A stretch of DNA of 64,000 nt from NCBI RefSeq assembly GCF_002286785.1, contig NZ_MUJY01000046.1, positions 32,062 to 96,061 on the forward strand. The letters are read 5' to 3'. Below the pieces are notes generated by a model. That model made no database searches, was not told the origin of the DNA, and saw only the letters and a program-made list of their open reading frames with translations. Below are positions 45,940 through 54,436 of this stretch, one piece after another; position 1 is the first letter of the stretch; every line of letters begins with the position of its first letter. The position numbers and the translations under genes are program-made. Origin of the DNA: Pseudomonas sp. PIC25 (GTDB taxonomy: Bacteria; Pseudomonadota; Gammaproteobacteria; Pseudomonadales; Pseudomonadaceae).

Positions 45940-46311
45940 TCAGTCGTCGTCGGTCACATGCGGGTCGATGCGCCAGTCGCTCTTGTCATAAAGCCCGAAG
46001 CCGTTGGGGCCTTCCCTCCACTCGGGTTGCGGTTCCTCTTGATCAGGGTCGTCGTGCTGCACGAGCCATGCAGCAGTCACCGCAAAGGCAAGCAGCAGGA
46101 CCAGCCAGAACGCGGAGTAGAGCAGCGCACCGAGCACGGCGAGCTTGATGATCCAGAGCGCCGCCGTGGTCGCGCCTGCGGGCACCCCGCGCGTCATCAG
46201 CCAGCCGGCGACACGCTGCTCGCGGCGCAGGTATCCACGCCAGGCACGGCCAGTCCCCCGGCCCAGCCGGTGGCTCCAGCGCCCGTTGTGCGTGTTGGTG
46301 GTCATGCTCAT
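45940..46311 (-). CDS. DUF3742 family membrane protein
   Basis: 123 residues. A basic N-terminus (RWSHRLGRGTGRAWRGYLRREQRVAGW) is followed by two membrane helices (about 45-85) and an acidic tail with GPNGFGLYDKSDWRIDPH, the DUF3742 signature. It is the usual last gene of the transfer block in PFGI-1-like elements and is read against it. Function unknown. Confidence 0.85.
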   Translation of the reverse strand: MSMTTNTHNGRWSHRLGRGTGRAWRGYLRREQRVAGWLMTRGVPAGATTAALWIIKLAVLGALLYSAFWLVLLLAFAVTAAWLVQHDDPDQEEPQPEWREGPNGFGLYDKSDWRIDPHVTDDD

Positions 46312-46533
46312 GTGCCTCGGTTTCAGTGGCGCCTCACCTCATGGAGCGCCGGTTGGGGCCTGCCCTCCAGCATAGACCGCAATCAGAAGGGCGGGTTGCG
46401 GCTGGCAGAGCCGGGTTGGCTTGGGCCACAGAGTGATTAGATTCGGCATTAAAAATCAAGCCATATGCTACTTTCCATTCGCGTTCCTGCGATAGCTCTA
46501 GGGTCTGATTGGATTCCGTGTTATTTTTATAGC

Positions 46534-47292
46534 ATGGATGGAAACTCCAGGCACCAGATAATCAAGCGGCTGCAGGCGGGGCTCCCCCGCGGGGCGCCGT
46601 TCGACCTTGCGACCCTGAGCCAGTTCGGGGTGTCGCCACAGCTCGCCGCCCACTATGCCGACGGCGGGTGGCTCGTGCGCCTGGCCCATGGCGTCTATGC
46701 CTTCCCGAACGATGAGTTCGGGGTCTACGGCGCGCTGAAGTTCCTGCAACAGCGCGTGCCCGGCCTGCACGTCGGCGGCAAGAGCGCCCTGGCCCTGCAG
46801 GGCGTGCGGCACAACCTGGGAAGCCGGGAGGCGCTGGTGCTGTGGGGCGACGGTCGCTTCGCGTTGCCGGCCTGGTTCACTTCGCGCTTTCCGGCCCGCT
46901 ATGTCCACGCCCGCCTGTTCGACTGGCCGGACACGGCGCTGGCCGGCAAGACCCTGACCACGCCGCCGGGCCTGCCTGACCACCTGCGGGCGGCGGTTCC
47001 CGAGCGCGCTGTGCTGGAACTGCTGTACGAGGCCGGCGTCAAGCAGAGCCTCGAAGAGGCCCGCAACCTCTTTGATGGACTGCGTTCCCCCCGCAAGGAC
47101 TTGCTCGGGCAACTGCTGTCCTGCTGCGCCAGCGTGAAGGCTGTGCGCCTGTTCCTCACCTGGGCGCGCGAGACCAGCCTCGTGGATGTCGATGCCCTGC
47201 TGGAGCAGTACCCGGTTCGCACCGGCAGCAACACGCGCTGGATGAGCCGGCTCGATGACGGCACCTTGCTGAGCCTGAAACCTCATGGATAA
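46534..47292 (+). CDS. abiEi: AbiEi-type antitoxin of a second type IV TA system
   Basis: 252 residues from ATG 46534; the frame also opens at 46465 but those 23 codons look non-coding. The N-terminus (LATLSQFGVSPQLAAHYADGGWLVRLAHGVYAF) is a winged-helix domain of AbiEi type. It differs clearly from the first AbiEi. It overlaps the toxin gene by 8 bp. A 222-bp gap upstream must hold the promoter; it is AT-rich near 46440-46535, but no clear -35/-10 pair was found. Confidence 0.82.
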   Translation: MDGNSRHQIIKRLQAGLPRGAPFDLATLSQFGVSPQLAAHYADGGWLVRLAHGVYAFPNDEFGVYGALKFLQQRVPGLHVGGKSALALQGVRHNLGSREALVLWGDGRFALPAWFTSRFPARYVHARLFDWPDTALAGKTLTTPPGLPDHLRAAVPERAVLELLYEAGVKQSLEEARNLFDGLRSPRKDLLGQLLSCCASVKAVRLFLTWARETSLVDVDALLEQYPVRTGSNTRWMSRLDDGTLLSLKPHG

Positions 47293-48205
47293 GACCTACG
47301 CGGACACCGTTCGCCTGCTGCTGGCCGTCGCGCCCGACGTGTTCGCGAATGGCATCTTCGCCATGAAGGGCGGCACGGCCATCAACCTGTTCGTGCAGGA
47401 CATGCCACGCCTGTCGGTGGACATCGACGTGGTGTACCTCCCGTGGCAGACGCCGCGTGACGAAGCGCTGCAAGCCATCAACCAGGAGCTGGCCGCCATC
47501 GCCACGCGCGTTGCACCACTGGGTGTGCAGACGCGCCTGGTTCGCGCCAAGGACCTGGGGGACACCAAGCTGATCGTCGAGAACGACGTCGGCCAGGTGA
47601 AGGTCGAGGTCAATATCGTGTTCCGTGGCAGTGTGCTGCCCGTCGAGCGGCGACCACTGAGCGCCAAGACCCGCGATCTGTTCGGCGTCGAGTTCGAGCT
47701 GCCGATCCTGGCGCCGGACGAGCTGTACGCCAGCAAGCTGGTGGCTGCGCTGGATCGACAGCATCCGCGCGATCTGTTCGACGTGTGGCAGCTCTTTGAG
47801 TCGGGCGGCATCAGCGATGGCATGGTCGAGTGCTTCGTGGTCTACCTGGCCGGGCACAACCGGCCGCCCCACGAAGTGCTGTTCGGCAACGACAAGGACA
47901 TCGCCGGCGAGTACGAACGGGCCTTTGTCGGCATGGCCGAAGTGGACTGCCCCTTGGACACGCTGCTGGACGCTCGCGCGCAGTTGCGACGCGAATTGCA
48001 GCAACGGCTGACGAAGGCGCACAGGCAGTTCCTGAGCGGCCTGGTACGCGCAGAACCGGACTGGTCGCTGGTGCAATGCCAGCACGCCGCGCAACTGCCG
48101 GCACTGCGCTGGAAGCTCAACAACCTGGAGACCTTTCGCAAGAAGCGCCCCAAGGACTTCGCCGCGCAAGCCGCTGCGCTCGATGCCGGCCTGGGCCAGA
48201 TCTGA
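47285..48205 (+). CDS. abiEii: AbiEii-type nucleotidyltransferase toxin of the second TA system
   Basis: 306 residues. The nucleotidyltransferase motifs are AMKGGTAINLF and RLSVDIDVVYL (G-G, D-x-D), with DELYASKLVAALDRQHPRDLFDV later. It belongs to the same superfamily as the first toxin but to another subgroup. The position directly before the candidate oriT and relaxase gene suggests a stabilising role for the ICE as well as possible phage defence. Confidence 0.87.
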   Translation: MDKTYADTVRLLLAVAPDVFANGIFAMKGGTAINLFVQDMPRLSVDIDVVYLPWQTPRDEALQAINQELAAIATRVAPLGVQTRLVRAKDLGDTKLIVENDVGQVKVEVNIVFRGSVLPVERRPLSAKTRDLFGVEFELPILAPDELYASKLVAALDRQHPRDLFDVWQLFESGGISDGMVECFVVYLAGHNRPPHEVLFGNDKDIAGEYERAFVGMAEVDCPLDTLLDARAQLRRELQQRLTKAHRQFLSGLVRAEPDWSLVQCQHAAQLPALRWKLNNLETFRKKRPKDFAAQAAALDAGLGQI

Positions 48206-48223
48206 CGCGGCGACAGAAGTATT

Positions 48224-48265
48224 CCCCGCTTGCCGGGGTTGCCCCATGCCGCATTGATTGCGGCA
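48224..48265. other. Candidate origin of transfer (oriT) hairpins upstream of the relaxase gene
   Basis: Two neighbouring hairpins: CCCCG/CGGGG (48224-48238) and the perfect TGCCGCA-TTGAT-TGCGGCA (48247-48265). Between them and the relaxase start (48410) the plus strand is strikingly purine-rich, with repeated AAGG/GGGAA blocks. In ICEclc an oriT is known to lie near the relaxase gene. The nick site cannot be fixed from the sequence. Confidence 0.45.
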
Positions 48266-48409
48266 CGCGACACGCGCCGCCCCTATACCCAAAGGCTTCC
48301 GAAAAGGCCGCAAGGGCTGGGAAGGGGCAAGGGAATGGGGCCAAGGGGAAAGGCCCTACCCGAAAAGGCCAAAAGGCACCCCTGAGCAGCCCCTCATCCG
48401 AGGTTCGCC

Positions 48410-50251
48410 ATGCTCTCGCTGTTTCGCAAACGGATGCTGCCGGCCTCCGGCGCGCCATCCACTCCCTCCATCGAGACACCCAAAGGGCTGACGCGGCCCG
48501 AGTCAGCCGCATCGCTGCTGGCAACACCGCGCCGGCAGAAACTGCTGGAACACATCTGGCAGCGCACCTCGCTGTCGCGTCGCCAGTTCGCCACGCTGTA
48601 CCTGGCGCCGCTGGAACGCTACGCCGAACTGGTCCAGCAGTTCCCTGCGTCCGAAAGCCACCACCACGCCTATCCGGGCGGCATGCTGGACCACGGCCTC
48701 GAAATCACGGCCTATGCGCTCAAGCTGCGGCAGTCGCACCTGCTGCCTGCCGGCGCCACGCCGGAAGCACAGGCCGCCCAAGCCGAAGCGTGGACGGCCG
48801 GCACGGCCTACGCCGCACTGCTGCACGATGTCGGCAAGGTCGCCGTGGATCTACATGTCGAGCACGCCGACGGCAGCGTCTGGCACCCTTGGCACGGCCC
48901 GTTGCAGCGGCCGTACCGCTTCCGCTACCGCCCCGGCCGCGAATACCGTCTGCACAGTGCGGCGACGGGCCTGCTGTATCGGCAGGTGCTCGATCAGCAA
49001 ATCTTCGACTGGCTCGTTGGCTATCCCGACCTGTGGGCCGCGCTGTTGTACGTGCTGGCCGGCCAGTACGAGCACGCCGGCATGCTCGGCGAACTGGTCG
49101 TGCAGGCCGATCAGGCCTCGGTCGCCCAGGAACTCGGCGGCGATCCCGCGAAAGCGATGACCGCCCCGAAACATGCCCTGCAACGCAAGCTGCTGGATGG
49201 GCTGCGTTACCTGCTCAAGGAGGAGTTCAAGCTGAACCAGTCCGGTCCCTCGGACGGCTGGCTGACCCAGGATTCGCTCTGGCTGGTGAGCAAGACGGTC
49301 TCGGACAAGCTGCGCGCACACCTGCTGTCGCAGGGCATCGACGGCATTCCGTCGAGCAACACGGCCGTGTTCAACGTGCTGCAGGATCATGGCATCGCTC
49401 TGGCCACGCCGGACGGCAAGGCAATCTGGAAGGCCACCGTCACCAGCGATGCCGGCTGGTCGCACAGCTTCACCTTCCTGAAACTCTCGCCCGCGATGAT
49501 CTGGGAAACGGCCGACCGGCCGGCGCCGTTCGCGGGCCGCGTGCAGGTCGAAGAGGAACAGGCGGAGCCGACGCCGCCGGCGGTGGCCGAGGGGCCGCGC
49601 GCGGAAGGCATCGAAGCTGCATCCGCGAGCACGGCGCCGATCGCATCCGCAGCCATGGACACCGGCGTGGCCGCGCTGCTCGACCTGCTGGGCGACACCG
49701 CTCTACCCACGGCACCGGAGATCCCGAGTTCCCCTGTTGCCGAGCCCGAGCCGGCCCCTTCGACCGTGCCCCCGCCGCAGGTGAGCCTCGCGCCTTCCCA
49801 GGATCGCGCGGAGCCCTCCGGGGCGCACTTCATGGCCTGGCTGCGTCAGAGCATCCAGACGCGCAAGCTCATCATCAACGACGCCAAGGCCCTGGTGCAT
49901 ACCGTCGCCGGTACGACCTACCTCGTCAGCCCCGGCGTGTTCCAGCGCTACGCGCAGGAGTACCTTCAAGTCGCCGCGCTGGCCAAGCAGGAGAAGCTGG
50001 AGGGGTGGCAGTGGGTACAGAAGCGCTTCGAGAAGCTGGGACAGCACCGCAAGCAGCCGAGCGGGCTGAACATCTGGACCTGCGAAGTCACGGGGCCGCG
50101 CAAGTCGCGCCGGCTGCACGGCTACCTGCTCGTCAGCCCGGATGCGCTGTTCCAGGAGACGCCGCCAGACAACCCATACCTGCGGCTCGTCAACGAGGCC
50201 GCAAAGCGCGAAGATTCAGCCCTTGGGGGCAAGGACGACAATCAGGCGTAG
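48410..50251 (+). CDS. traI: MobH-type TraI relaxase of PFGI-1-class ICE (TIGR03760)
   Basis: 613 residues. The relaxase domain has the HD-hydrolase pattern of the MobH family: ESHHHAYPGGMLDHGLEI (about 82-99) and YAALLHDVGKVAVD (HD pair). A second conserved region (RAHLLSQGIDGIPSSN) follows, then a proline-rich linker (about 380-470) and a C-terminal domain ending in HGYLLVSPDALFQ. MobH relaxases nick oriT and lead the transferred strand. Its start follows a purine-rich 204-bp region with two hairpins. Confidence 0.9.
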   Translation: MLSLFRKRMLPASGAPSTPSIETPKGLTRPESAASLLATPRRQKLLEHIWQRTSLSRRQFATLYLAPLERYAELVQQFPASESHHHAYPGGMLDHGLEITAYALKLRQSHLLPAGATPEAQAAQAEAWTAGTAYAALLHDVGKVAVDLHVEHADGSVWHPWHGPLQRPYRFRYRPGREYRLHSAATGLLYRQVLDQQIFDWLVGYPDLWAALLYVLAGQYEHAGMLGELVVQADQASVAQELGGDPAKAMTAPKHALQRKLLDGLRYLLKEEFKLNQSGPSDGWLTQDSLWLVSKTVSDKLRAHLLSQGIDGIPSSNTAVFNVLQDHGIALATPDGKAIWKATVTSDAGWSHSFTFLKLSPAMIWETADRPAPFAGRVQVEEEQAEPTPPAVAEGPRAEGIEAASASTAPIASAAMDTGVAALLDLLGDTALPTAPEIPSSPVAEPEPAPSTVPPPQVSLAPSQDRAEPSGAHFMAWLRQSIQTRKLIINDAKALVHTVAGTTYLVSPGVFQRYAQEYLQVAALAKQEKLEGWQWVQKRFEKLGQHRKQPSGLNIWTCEVTGPRKSRRLHGYLLVSPDALFQETPPDNPYLRLVNEAAKREDSALGGKDDNQA

Positions 50252-50277
50252 GCATGCGACCGCTGTGCGGACCGGCT

Positions 50278-50583
50278 TCAATCTGCGGATGGGGCCGACT
50301 CTGCCAGCTTGGCTTCGGTCAGAGTCATCAAGTGGGCGGAACTGCATTTCAGCGCACGGGCAATCTTGAGGATGAGAGGGAGCGTGGGGACATGCTCGCC
50401 GCGCTCGATCTTGCCCATGTGCGACCGTTCGATGCCGGCCATGTGGGCCAGCGTTTCCTGAGCGATGCCCTGGTTGGTTCTTTCTTCCCGCACGGCAGCC
50501 CCAAACGCGATGGCTGGTTCCGCTTCGTAGGTAGTGGTGCCGGTGGGGCGGCCCCTTTGGATCGAACGCTTTGGCATTGCCAA
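50278..50583 (-). CDS. XRE-family transcriptional regulator
   Basis: 101 residues. An HTH_3 domain covers about 27-85: AVREERTNQGIAQETLAHMAGIERSHMGKIERGEHVPTL is split by the usual turn. It is convergent with traI (26 bp apart) and divergent from the LysR-like gene. A palindrome lies in the shared upstream region. Small XRE regulators beside the integrase are common switches of ICE excision, but the target here is inferred. Confidence 0.85.
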   Translation of the reverse strand: MAMPKRSIQRGRPTGTTTYEAEPAIAFGAAVREERTNQGIAQETLAHMAGIERSHMGKIERGEHVPTLPLILKIARALKCSSAHLMTLTEAKLAESAPSAD

Positions 50584-50614
50584 GAGCGTCGAACACGGTC
50601 ACGATTTAAACCAC

Positions 50615-50626
50615 GTTAAACTTAAC
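50615..50626. promoter_or_regulatory. Palindromic operator candidate in the divergent XRE/LysR-like promoter
   Basis: GTTAAACTTAAC is a perfect inverted repeat (GTTAA-AC-TTAAC) in an AT-rich island, 32 bp upstream of the XRE start. XRE repressors bind such short palindromes. Confidence 0.45.
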
Positions 50627-50683
50627 TTATTCAACGGCTTCGAGATCAGTTGCCACGAGTTCACCGCCTGGGGGGAGCTGGAC

Positions 50684-51310
50684 GTGGAATCGAGTGACAT
50701 CACCGCCGAAATTCGCATGGCCGTCCTCGGCGAATGGGTGCCTCCGCAGCTCGCCGACGTGCTCGCCCTGCAGCGTGCCGAAGAGCCGGAGACTCATGCC
50801 GTCCTGGCCGGATGGACAGATCCCGTTCGAGGCGCGGAGCTGCCGGGCGACGGCTTCGACTTCGCCTTGTCTGCGGTTGCCCGGCAGTGGCCTGGCTGGG
50901 TATGCGAGCCGCTGTGGCATGACACGCTGGCGGTCGCCGTGGCCAAGCGCTCCCACCTGCTGGCCTACCGTGAAGTGCCGTGCGGGGAAGTGCTCAAGCA
51001 GCCCTTGATCTGCTCGCAGTCCACGACCGATGAACCATGGCGCATGACCGTGCAGCGTGTGTTCGAAAACGCGCTGCAAGAGCGAGAGCAAACGGTGGAG
51101 ACATTCGATGTGGCGATGACGCTGGTTGCCGCCGGGTACGGGATCGCCATTGCGCCTGCCGCGAGACTGGCGAGCTACCTACGCCGAGGCATCGCCGTGC
51201 GGCCGCTGGCCGGCGCACCAACGATCGTGATGGCTTACCTGCTCCGCCGCGATGCTTCCTTGTCGGACACCCAGGCAAGATTCGCCCGCCGCGCGCGCTT
51301 GGTGTCCTGA
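50684..51310 (+). CDS. LysR-type substrate-binding domain without DNA-binding domain
   Basis: 208 residues from GTG 50684, chosen because GGGGGAG lies at ideal spacing; the upstream ATG at 50534 would overlap the divergent XRE gene. The whole chain is a LysR effector domain: an N-terminal strand EIRMAVLGEWVPPQLADVLALQ, then AVAVAKRSHLLAY, and GYGIAIAPAARLASYL near the end. No winged HTH is present upstream in any frame. It may sense a ligand and act through a partner protein, or be a remnant of a full regulator. Confidence 0.72.
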   Translation: MESSDITAEIRMAVLGEWVPPQLADVLALQRAEEPETHAVLAGWTDPVRGAELPGDGFDFALSAVARQWPGWVCEPLWHDTLAVAVAKRSHLLAYREVPCGEVLKQPLICSQSTTDEPWRMTVQRVFENALQEREQTVETFDVAMTLVAAGYGIAIAPAARLASYLRRGIAVRPLAGAPTIVMAYLLRRDASLSDTQARFARRARLVS

Positions 51311-51357
51311 CAGACGCGCGGGGATCGCGGTTTCGCCACGATCCCGCATTCCTGCTG

Positions 51358-53211
51358 CTAGGCGACTCCGACTCGCAGCGGGGTCCATTCGCTTTCCTTC
51401 ACGGCTGTGCTCACTGCCATGACGAGCTTGTCGAGATTGCTGGCCGTCACGCCCTCCAGTGCCGAACGCCCCCGCAGCATCGAGCGCGGTTGCAGCAGTG
51501 CATGGTAGATCTGCCAAGGGTCCGCACCCCTGGTCAGCTTCAGGACGGACTGGATCAGCTCGTGCTTGAGGGGGTCGAGGTGCCAATCCGGCACGCGCTG
51601 GCCGCGGTTGCCCACGTTCAACGCCAGCAAGTTGCCCGCCTTGATCTCGTAGCTGATCCACCTGCGGGACTTGCCCGCCATCTTCGCGAACGCAGCGACG
51701 GGAAGGTTGTGCGGCGCCTCGAAGACATCGAACAGCTCCATCCTCTCGCGCTGAATGTCCGAAGGCACCAGCGGCGCGGCCGATCGAGGGGGCGGAACCG
51801 CCGGCAGCCGATGTGCGGCGGCAGAAACCAACGGCATGGCGTCACCCGGCTTCGTCACCAGCAGGATTGGCGAAGCGGCAACCGGCGTGGAGGGGGCGCT
51901 TGCGGTTTGCTCATTCGGGAACGCGGGCACGCCTTCCAGATGCACGGTGAGCGGCATGCTGGCCGCCTCGACCTGGTTCTGCTCGAAGAGGTCGAGCCGA
52001 TCGGCCCAGTCCTGCATCATGCGGCGACGCTGCTCCACGTACTCGGCATGGTTGTAGGTCGCGCTGACCTTGTTGGGATCGACATGCGAGAGCTGTGCAT
52101 CCACCCAGACCTTCGGGTAGCCGATCTCGTTGAGCGCAGTGGACATCGTGCCGCGGATACCGTGTCCGGTCAGGCGTTCCTGATAGCCCATGCGTTTGAG
52201 CGCACCATTGAGCGTGTTCTCGCTGATGCGCTTCTTCAAGTCGCTGTCGTGCCGGAACAGGTGGCGCTGGGCCGGCTTGAACTCATCCAGCAGGTGCCGG
52301 ACGATCTCCATGGCCTGAATCGACAGCGGCACGATGTAGGGCGGGATGTCCTTCGGCTGCTGCCGCTTCTTGCGCATATCCAACTGGAGTTGCTTCACGA
52401 CGTCGGGCGGGATGATCCACAACCCCCGGTCCAGATCAAATTGATCCGGCATCGCCTGTCGCAGCTCGCCGGTTCGCACGCCGGTCAGCAGCAATAGCCG
52501 CAGCCCGAGCTGGGTCTGCCGCCTGCCGCGATAGCTGCGCAGCCGCTGCAACAGCTTTGGCAGCTCGGCCATGCGCAGGAACGGGTTGTGGTTGACGGGT
52601 GGCAGCGGCAGCGCCACCACATCGAGATCGGAGGCGGGGTTCTGCTCCAGGCCCGGCACGATCACCAGCGCGTAGCGGAACAGTTGGTTGAACCACGTCC
52701 TGACTTTCTCGGCAACGGAGAGCGCCTTGCGCTTCTCGATCTTGGCGATCACCTCCAAGAGGTCGGGACGCTTGATCTCATAGACCGACCGCTTGCCCAA
52801 GGTCGGCAGCACATCCTTGTCGAAGATGCGCGGAAGGATCGAGAGGGTCGTCTGCCGGCCTTCCTTGAGGCTGAGCCCGCGATGCTTGAGCCACTTGCGA
52901 TACACCGCCTCGAAGGTGTTTTCGTCGGCGAGCCGGACAGCGGTGCGCTTCTGCTTGCGGTGAACGCGAGGATTGGTGCCTTTGGCCAGCAGGGCGCGCG
53001 CTTCGTCGCGCAGGCTGCGGGCCTCGCGAAGCGTCACCTCCGGGTAGGTGCCGAGCGACATCCGCTTCTGCTTGCCCGCCCAGTAGTAGCGGAAGTGCCA
53101 AGTCCTGCCCCCTGCAGCCGTGACGGCCAGGGAGAGGCCATCCAAGTCAGGGAGGGTGTATGCCTTGCCAGTTGCCTTGGCCTGTCGAACGGCCAGGTCT
53201 GAGAGTGCCAT
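51358..53211 (-). CDS. IntB13-like tyrosine integrase of the ICE
   Basis: 617 residues from ATG 53211 (start MALSDLAVRQAKATGKAYTL, close to the known start of the ICEclc integrase as I recall it). It has the DUF4102 arm-binding domain (1-90), a core-binding domain, and the catalytic domain with R246 (TGVRTGEL), H350-x-x-R353 (TGHGIRGT), H376 and the nucleophile Y386 (SATYNHAEY). About 200 extra C-terminal residues are typical of this large integrase type. It recombines the ICE with the 3' end of tRNA-Gly. The gene lies next to the attachment site and is read into the ICE. Confidence 0.92.
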   Translation of the reverse strand: MALSDLAVRQAKATGKAYTLPDLDGLSLAVTAAGGRTWHFRYYWAGKQKRMSLGTYPEVTLREARSLRDEARALLAKGTNPRVHRKQKRTAVRLADENTFEAVYRKWLKHRGLSLKEGRQTTLSILPRIFDKDVLPTLGKRSVYEIKRPDLLEVIAKIEKRKALSVAEKVRTWFNQLFRYALVIVPGLEQNPASDLDVVALPLPPVNHNPFLRMAELPKLLQRLRSYRGRRQTQLGLRLLLLTGVRTGELRQAMPDQFDLDRGLWIIPPDVVKQLQLDMRKKRQQPKDIPPYIVPLSIQAMEIVRHLLDEFKPAQRHLFRHDSDLKKRISENTLNGALKRMGYQERLTGHGIRGTMSTALNEIGYPKVWVDAQLSHVDPNKVSATYNHAEYVEQRRRMMQDWADRLDLFEQNQVEAASMPLTVHLEGVPAFPNEQTASAPSTPVAASPILLVTKPGDAMPLVSAAAHRLPAVPPPRSAAPLVPSDIQRERMELFDVFEAPHNLPVAAFAKMAGKSRRWISYEIKAGNLLALNVGNRGQRVPDWHLDPLKHELIQSVLKLTRGADPWQIYHALLQPRSMLRGRSALEGVTASNLDKLVMAVSTAVKESEWTPLRVGVA

Positions 53212-53305
53212 GCTCTTGCTCCTGAACATGAGTCAGGAACCAGATGCTGGTCACGTCGACCTCGCCCCTCCATCAACAATCCGGAATCAGCCGCGCCCGC
53301 AAAAA

Positions 53306-53435
53306 TGGACTTGTTTGTGGACTTAAAAGTCCCGGCTGTAGGCGGATCGCAGTGGACCCCGGCAGAACATCAAAGAGAGAAAAAGTCCTTGTGTGGCAAC
53401 GACTTGCAGACTCTCTTGGACTTCTGCGGAAGTCC
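53306..53435. repeat. Cluster of GGACTT/AAGTCC sites between integrase and attachment site
   Basis: GGACTT or its complement occurs six times in 129 bp: 53307, 53319, 53327, 53383, 53418 and 53430. The last two lie in or beside a perfect hairpin (TTCTGCGG 53422-53429, CCGCAGAA 53434-53441). Such repeats beside att suggest integrase arm sites or the integrase promoter operator. Confidence 0.5.
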
Positions 53436-53449
53436 GCAGAATGATGCGG

Positions 53450-53467
53450 TGGAGCGGGCGAAGGGAA
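53450..53467. other. ICE attachment site (18-bp 3' end of tRNA-Gly)
   Basis: The last 18 bases of the tRNA gene are the usual crossover region of IntB13-type integrases. The ICE occupies the left side and the chromosome the right. A matching direct repeat should mark the other ICE end, which is outside the window. Confidence 0.75.
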
Positions 53468-53523
53468 TCGAACCCTCGTCATGAGCTTGGGAAGCTCAGG
53501 TAATGCCATTATACGACGCCCGC
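53450..53523 (-). tRNA. tRNA-Gly (anticodon CCC)
   Basis: 74 nt on the minus strand from G at 53523 to the encoded CCA at 53450. The acceptor stem GCGGGCG pairs with CGCCCGC, the anticodon stem is TGAGC/GCTCA with loop TTCCCAA (anticodon CCC), and the T-loop is GTTCGATTC. It reads codon GGG. The ICE is integrated at its 3' end and leaves the gene intact. Confidence 0.95.
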
Positions 53524-53650
53524 GGCGGGTGCCTTTTTACCAGAACTGGGGCGGGAGGTGAAGCCCGGCGTTGGCGGGAAGGGCGGGGAGCTGTGCGGCA
53601 GGTCAAGTTCTGCCGTAGACTTCGGCGATCCCGTTGCAAGGAGTGCGCTG

Positions 53651-54436
53651 ATGTACCGCATCGCTGTTTGGACCTGTGGTGTGTGGCTGGCTGGTATGCC
53701 TCTGGTTCAGGCGGCGCCGGTCGGCGAGGGTGATCCGTTGCTGGATGCTCCGCTGGCGGCGCAGACGGCCGCTGCCCAAGAGGCGCGGGGAGTGCTGCGG
53801 GCGCGGGACCAGGCGATGCTGGCCAGCGAGTTGGCTGGGCGTATCGTCGAGATGCCGTTCGCCGAGGGGCAGGCGTTTCGCAAGGGGGATGTGCTGGTCC
53901 GTTTCGATTGCAGCGCATACCAAGCCCAGTTGAATGCCGCCCAGGCGGCGGTGCGGGCCGCGCGGGAGGAGCTGGCGCACAAGAAGCAGCTCGCCGCGCT
54001 CAATTCCGTCGGTCGTTTCGAGGTGGCGCTCGCCGAGGCGCGGCAGGCTCAGGCACAGGCTGAGTCGCAGGTCTATCAGGTCCAGGTCAACCGCTGCACG
54101 GTGAAGGCGCCGTTCGACGGCCAGGTGGTGCAGCGCAAGGTCAAGCCCCACGAGAGCGTTGCCGGGGGCACGCCGCTGCTGGAGATCGTCGACAACCGCA
54201 CCCTGGAAATCCATCTGCTGGTGCCGTCCCGCTGGCTGGGCCGTCTCTCGGCTGGCCAATCCTTTACCTTCACGCCCGATGAAACCGGCCAGCCGCTGAG
54301 CGCCAAGGTGAAGCGTGTCGGCGCGCGGATAGACGAGGGCAGCCAGACGTTGCTGTTGATCGGAGAGCTGCCCGGGGAGCCAGCCGGGCTGCTGGCCGGC
54401 ATGAGTGGTACGGCGCGGTTCGAGGCGACGCCATGA
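53651..54436 (+). CDS. HlyD-like periplasmic adaptor (membrane fusion protein)
   Basis: 261 residues from ATG 53651, with AGGAG upstream. A signal peptide (cleavage near VQAAP) is followed by a lipoyl half-motif VLVRFDCSAYQAQL, a helical hairpin (ARQAQAQAESQVYQVQ), the second lipoyl half CTVKAPFDGQVVQRKVKPHE and a beta-barrel. This is the layout of RND/type I secretion adaptors. It starts an operon with two further adaptor-like proteins (4-bp overlap with the next gene). Confidence 0.85.
   Translation: MYRIAVWTCGVWLAGMPLVQAAPVGEGDPLLDAPLAAQTAAAQEARGVLRARDQAMLASELAGRIVEMPFAEGQAFRKGDVLVRFDCSAYQAQLNAAQAAVRAAREELAHKKQLAALNSVGRFEVALAEARQAQAQAESQVYQVQVNRCTVKAPFDGQVVQRKVKPHESVAGGTPLLEIVDNRTLEIHLLVPSRWLGRLSAGQSFTFTPDETGQPLSAKVKRVGARIDEGSQTLLLIGELPGEPAGLLAGMSGTARFEATP

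Noticed and set aside
53306..53441. CRISPR array near the integrase
   Set aside because: The repeats are only 6-8 bp, irregularly spaced and in both orientations, and no cas gene is present.
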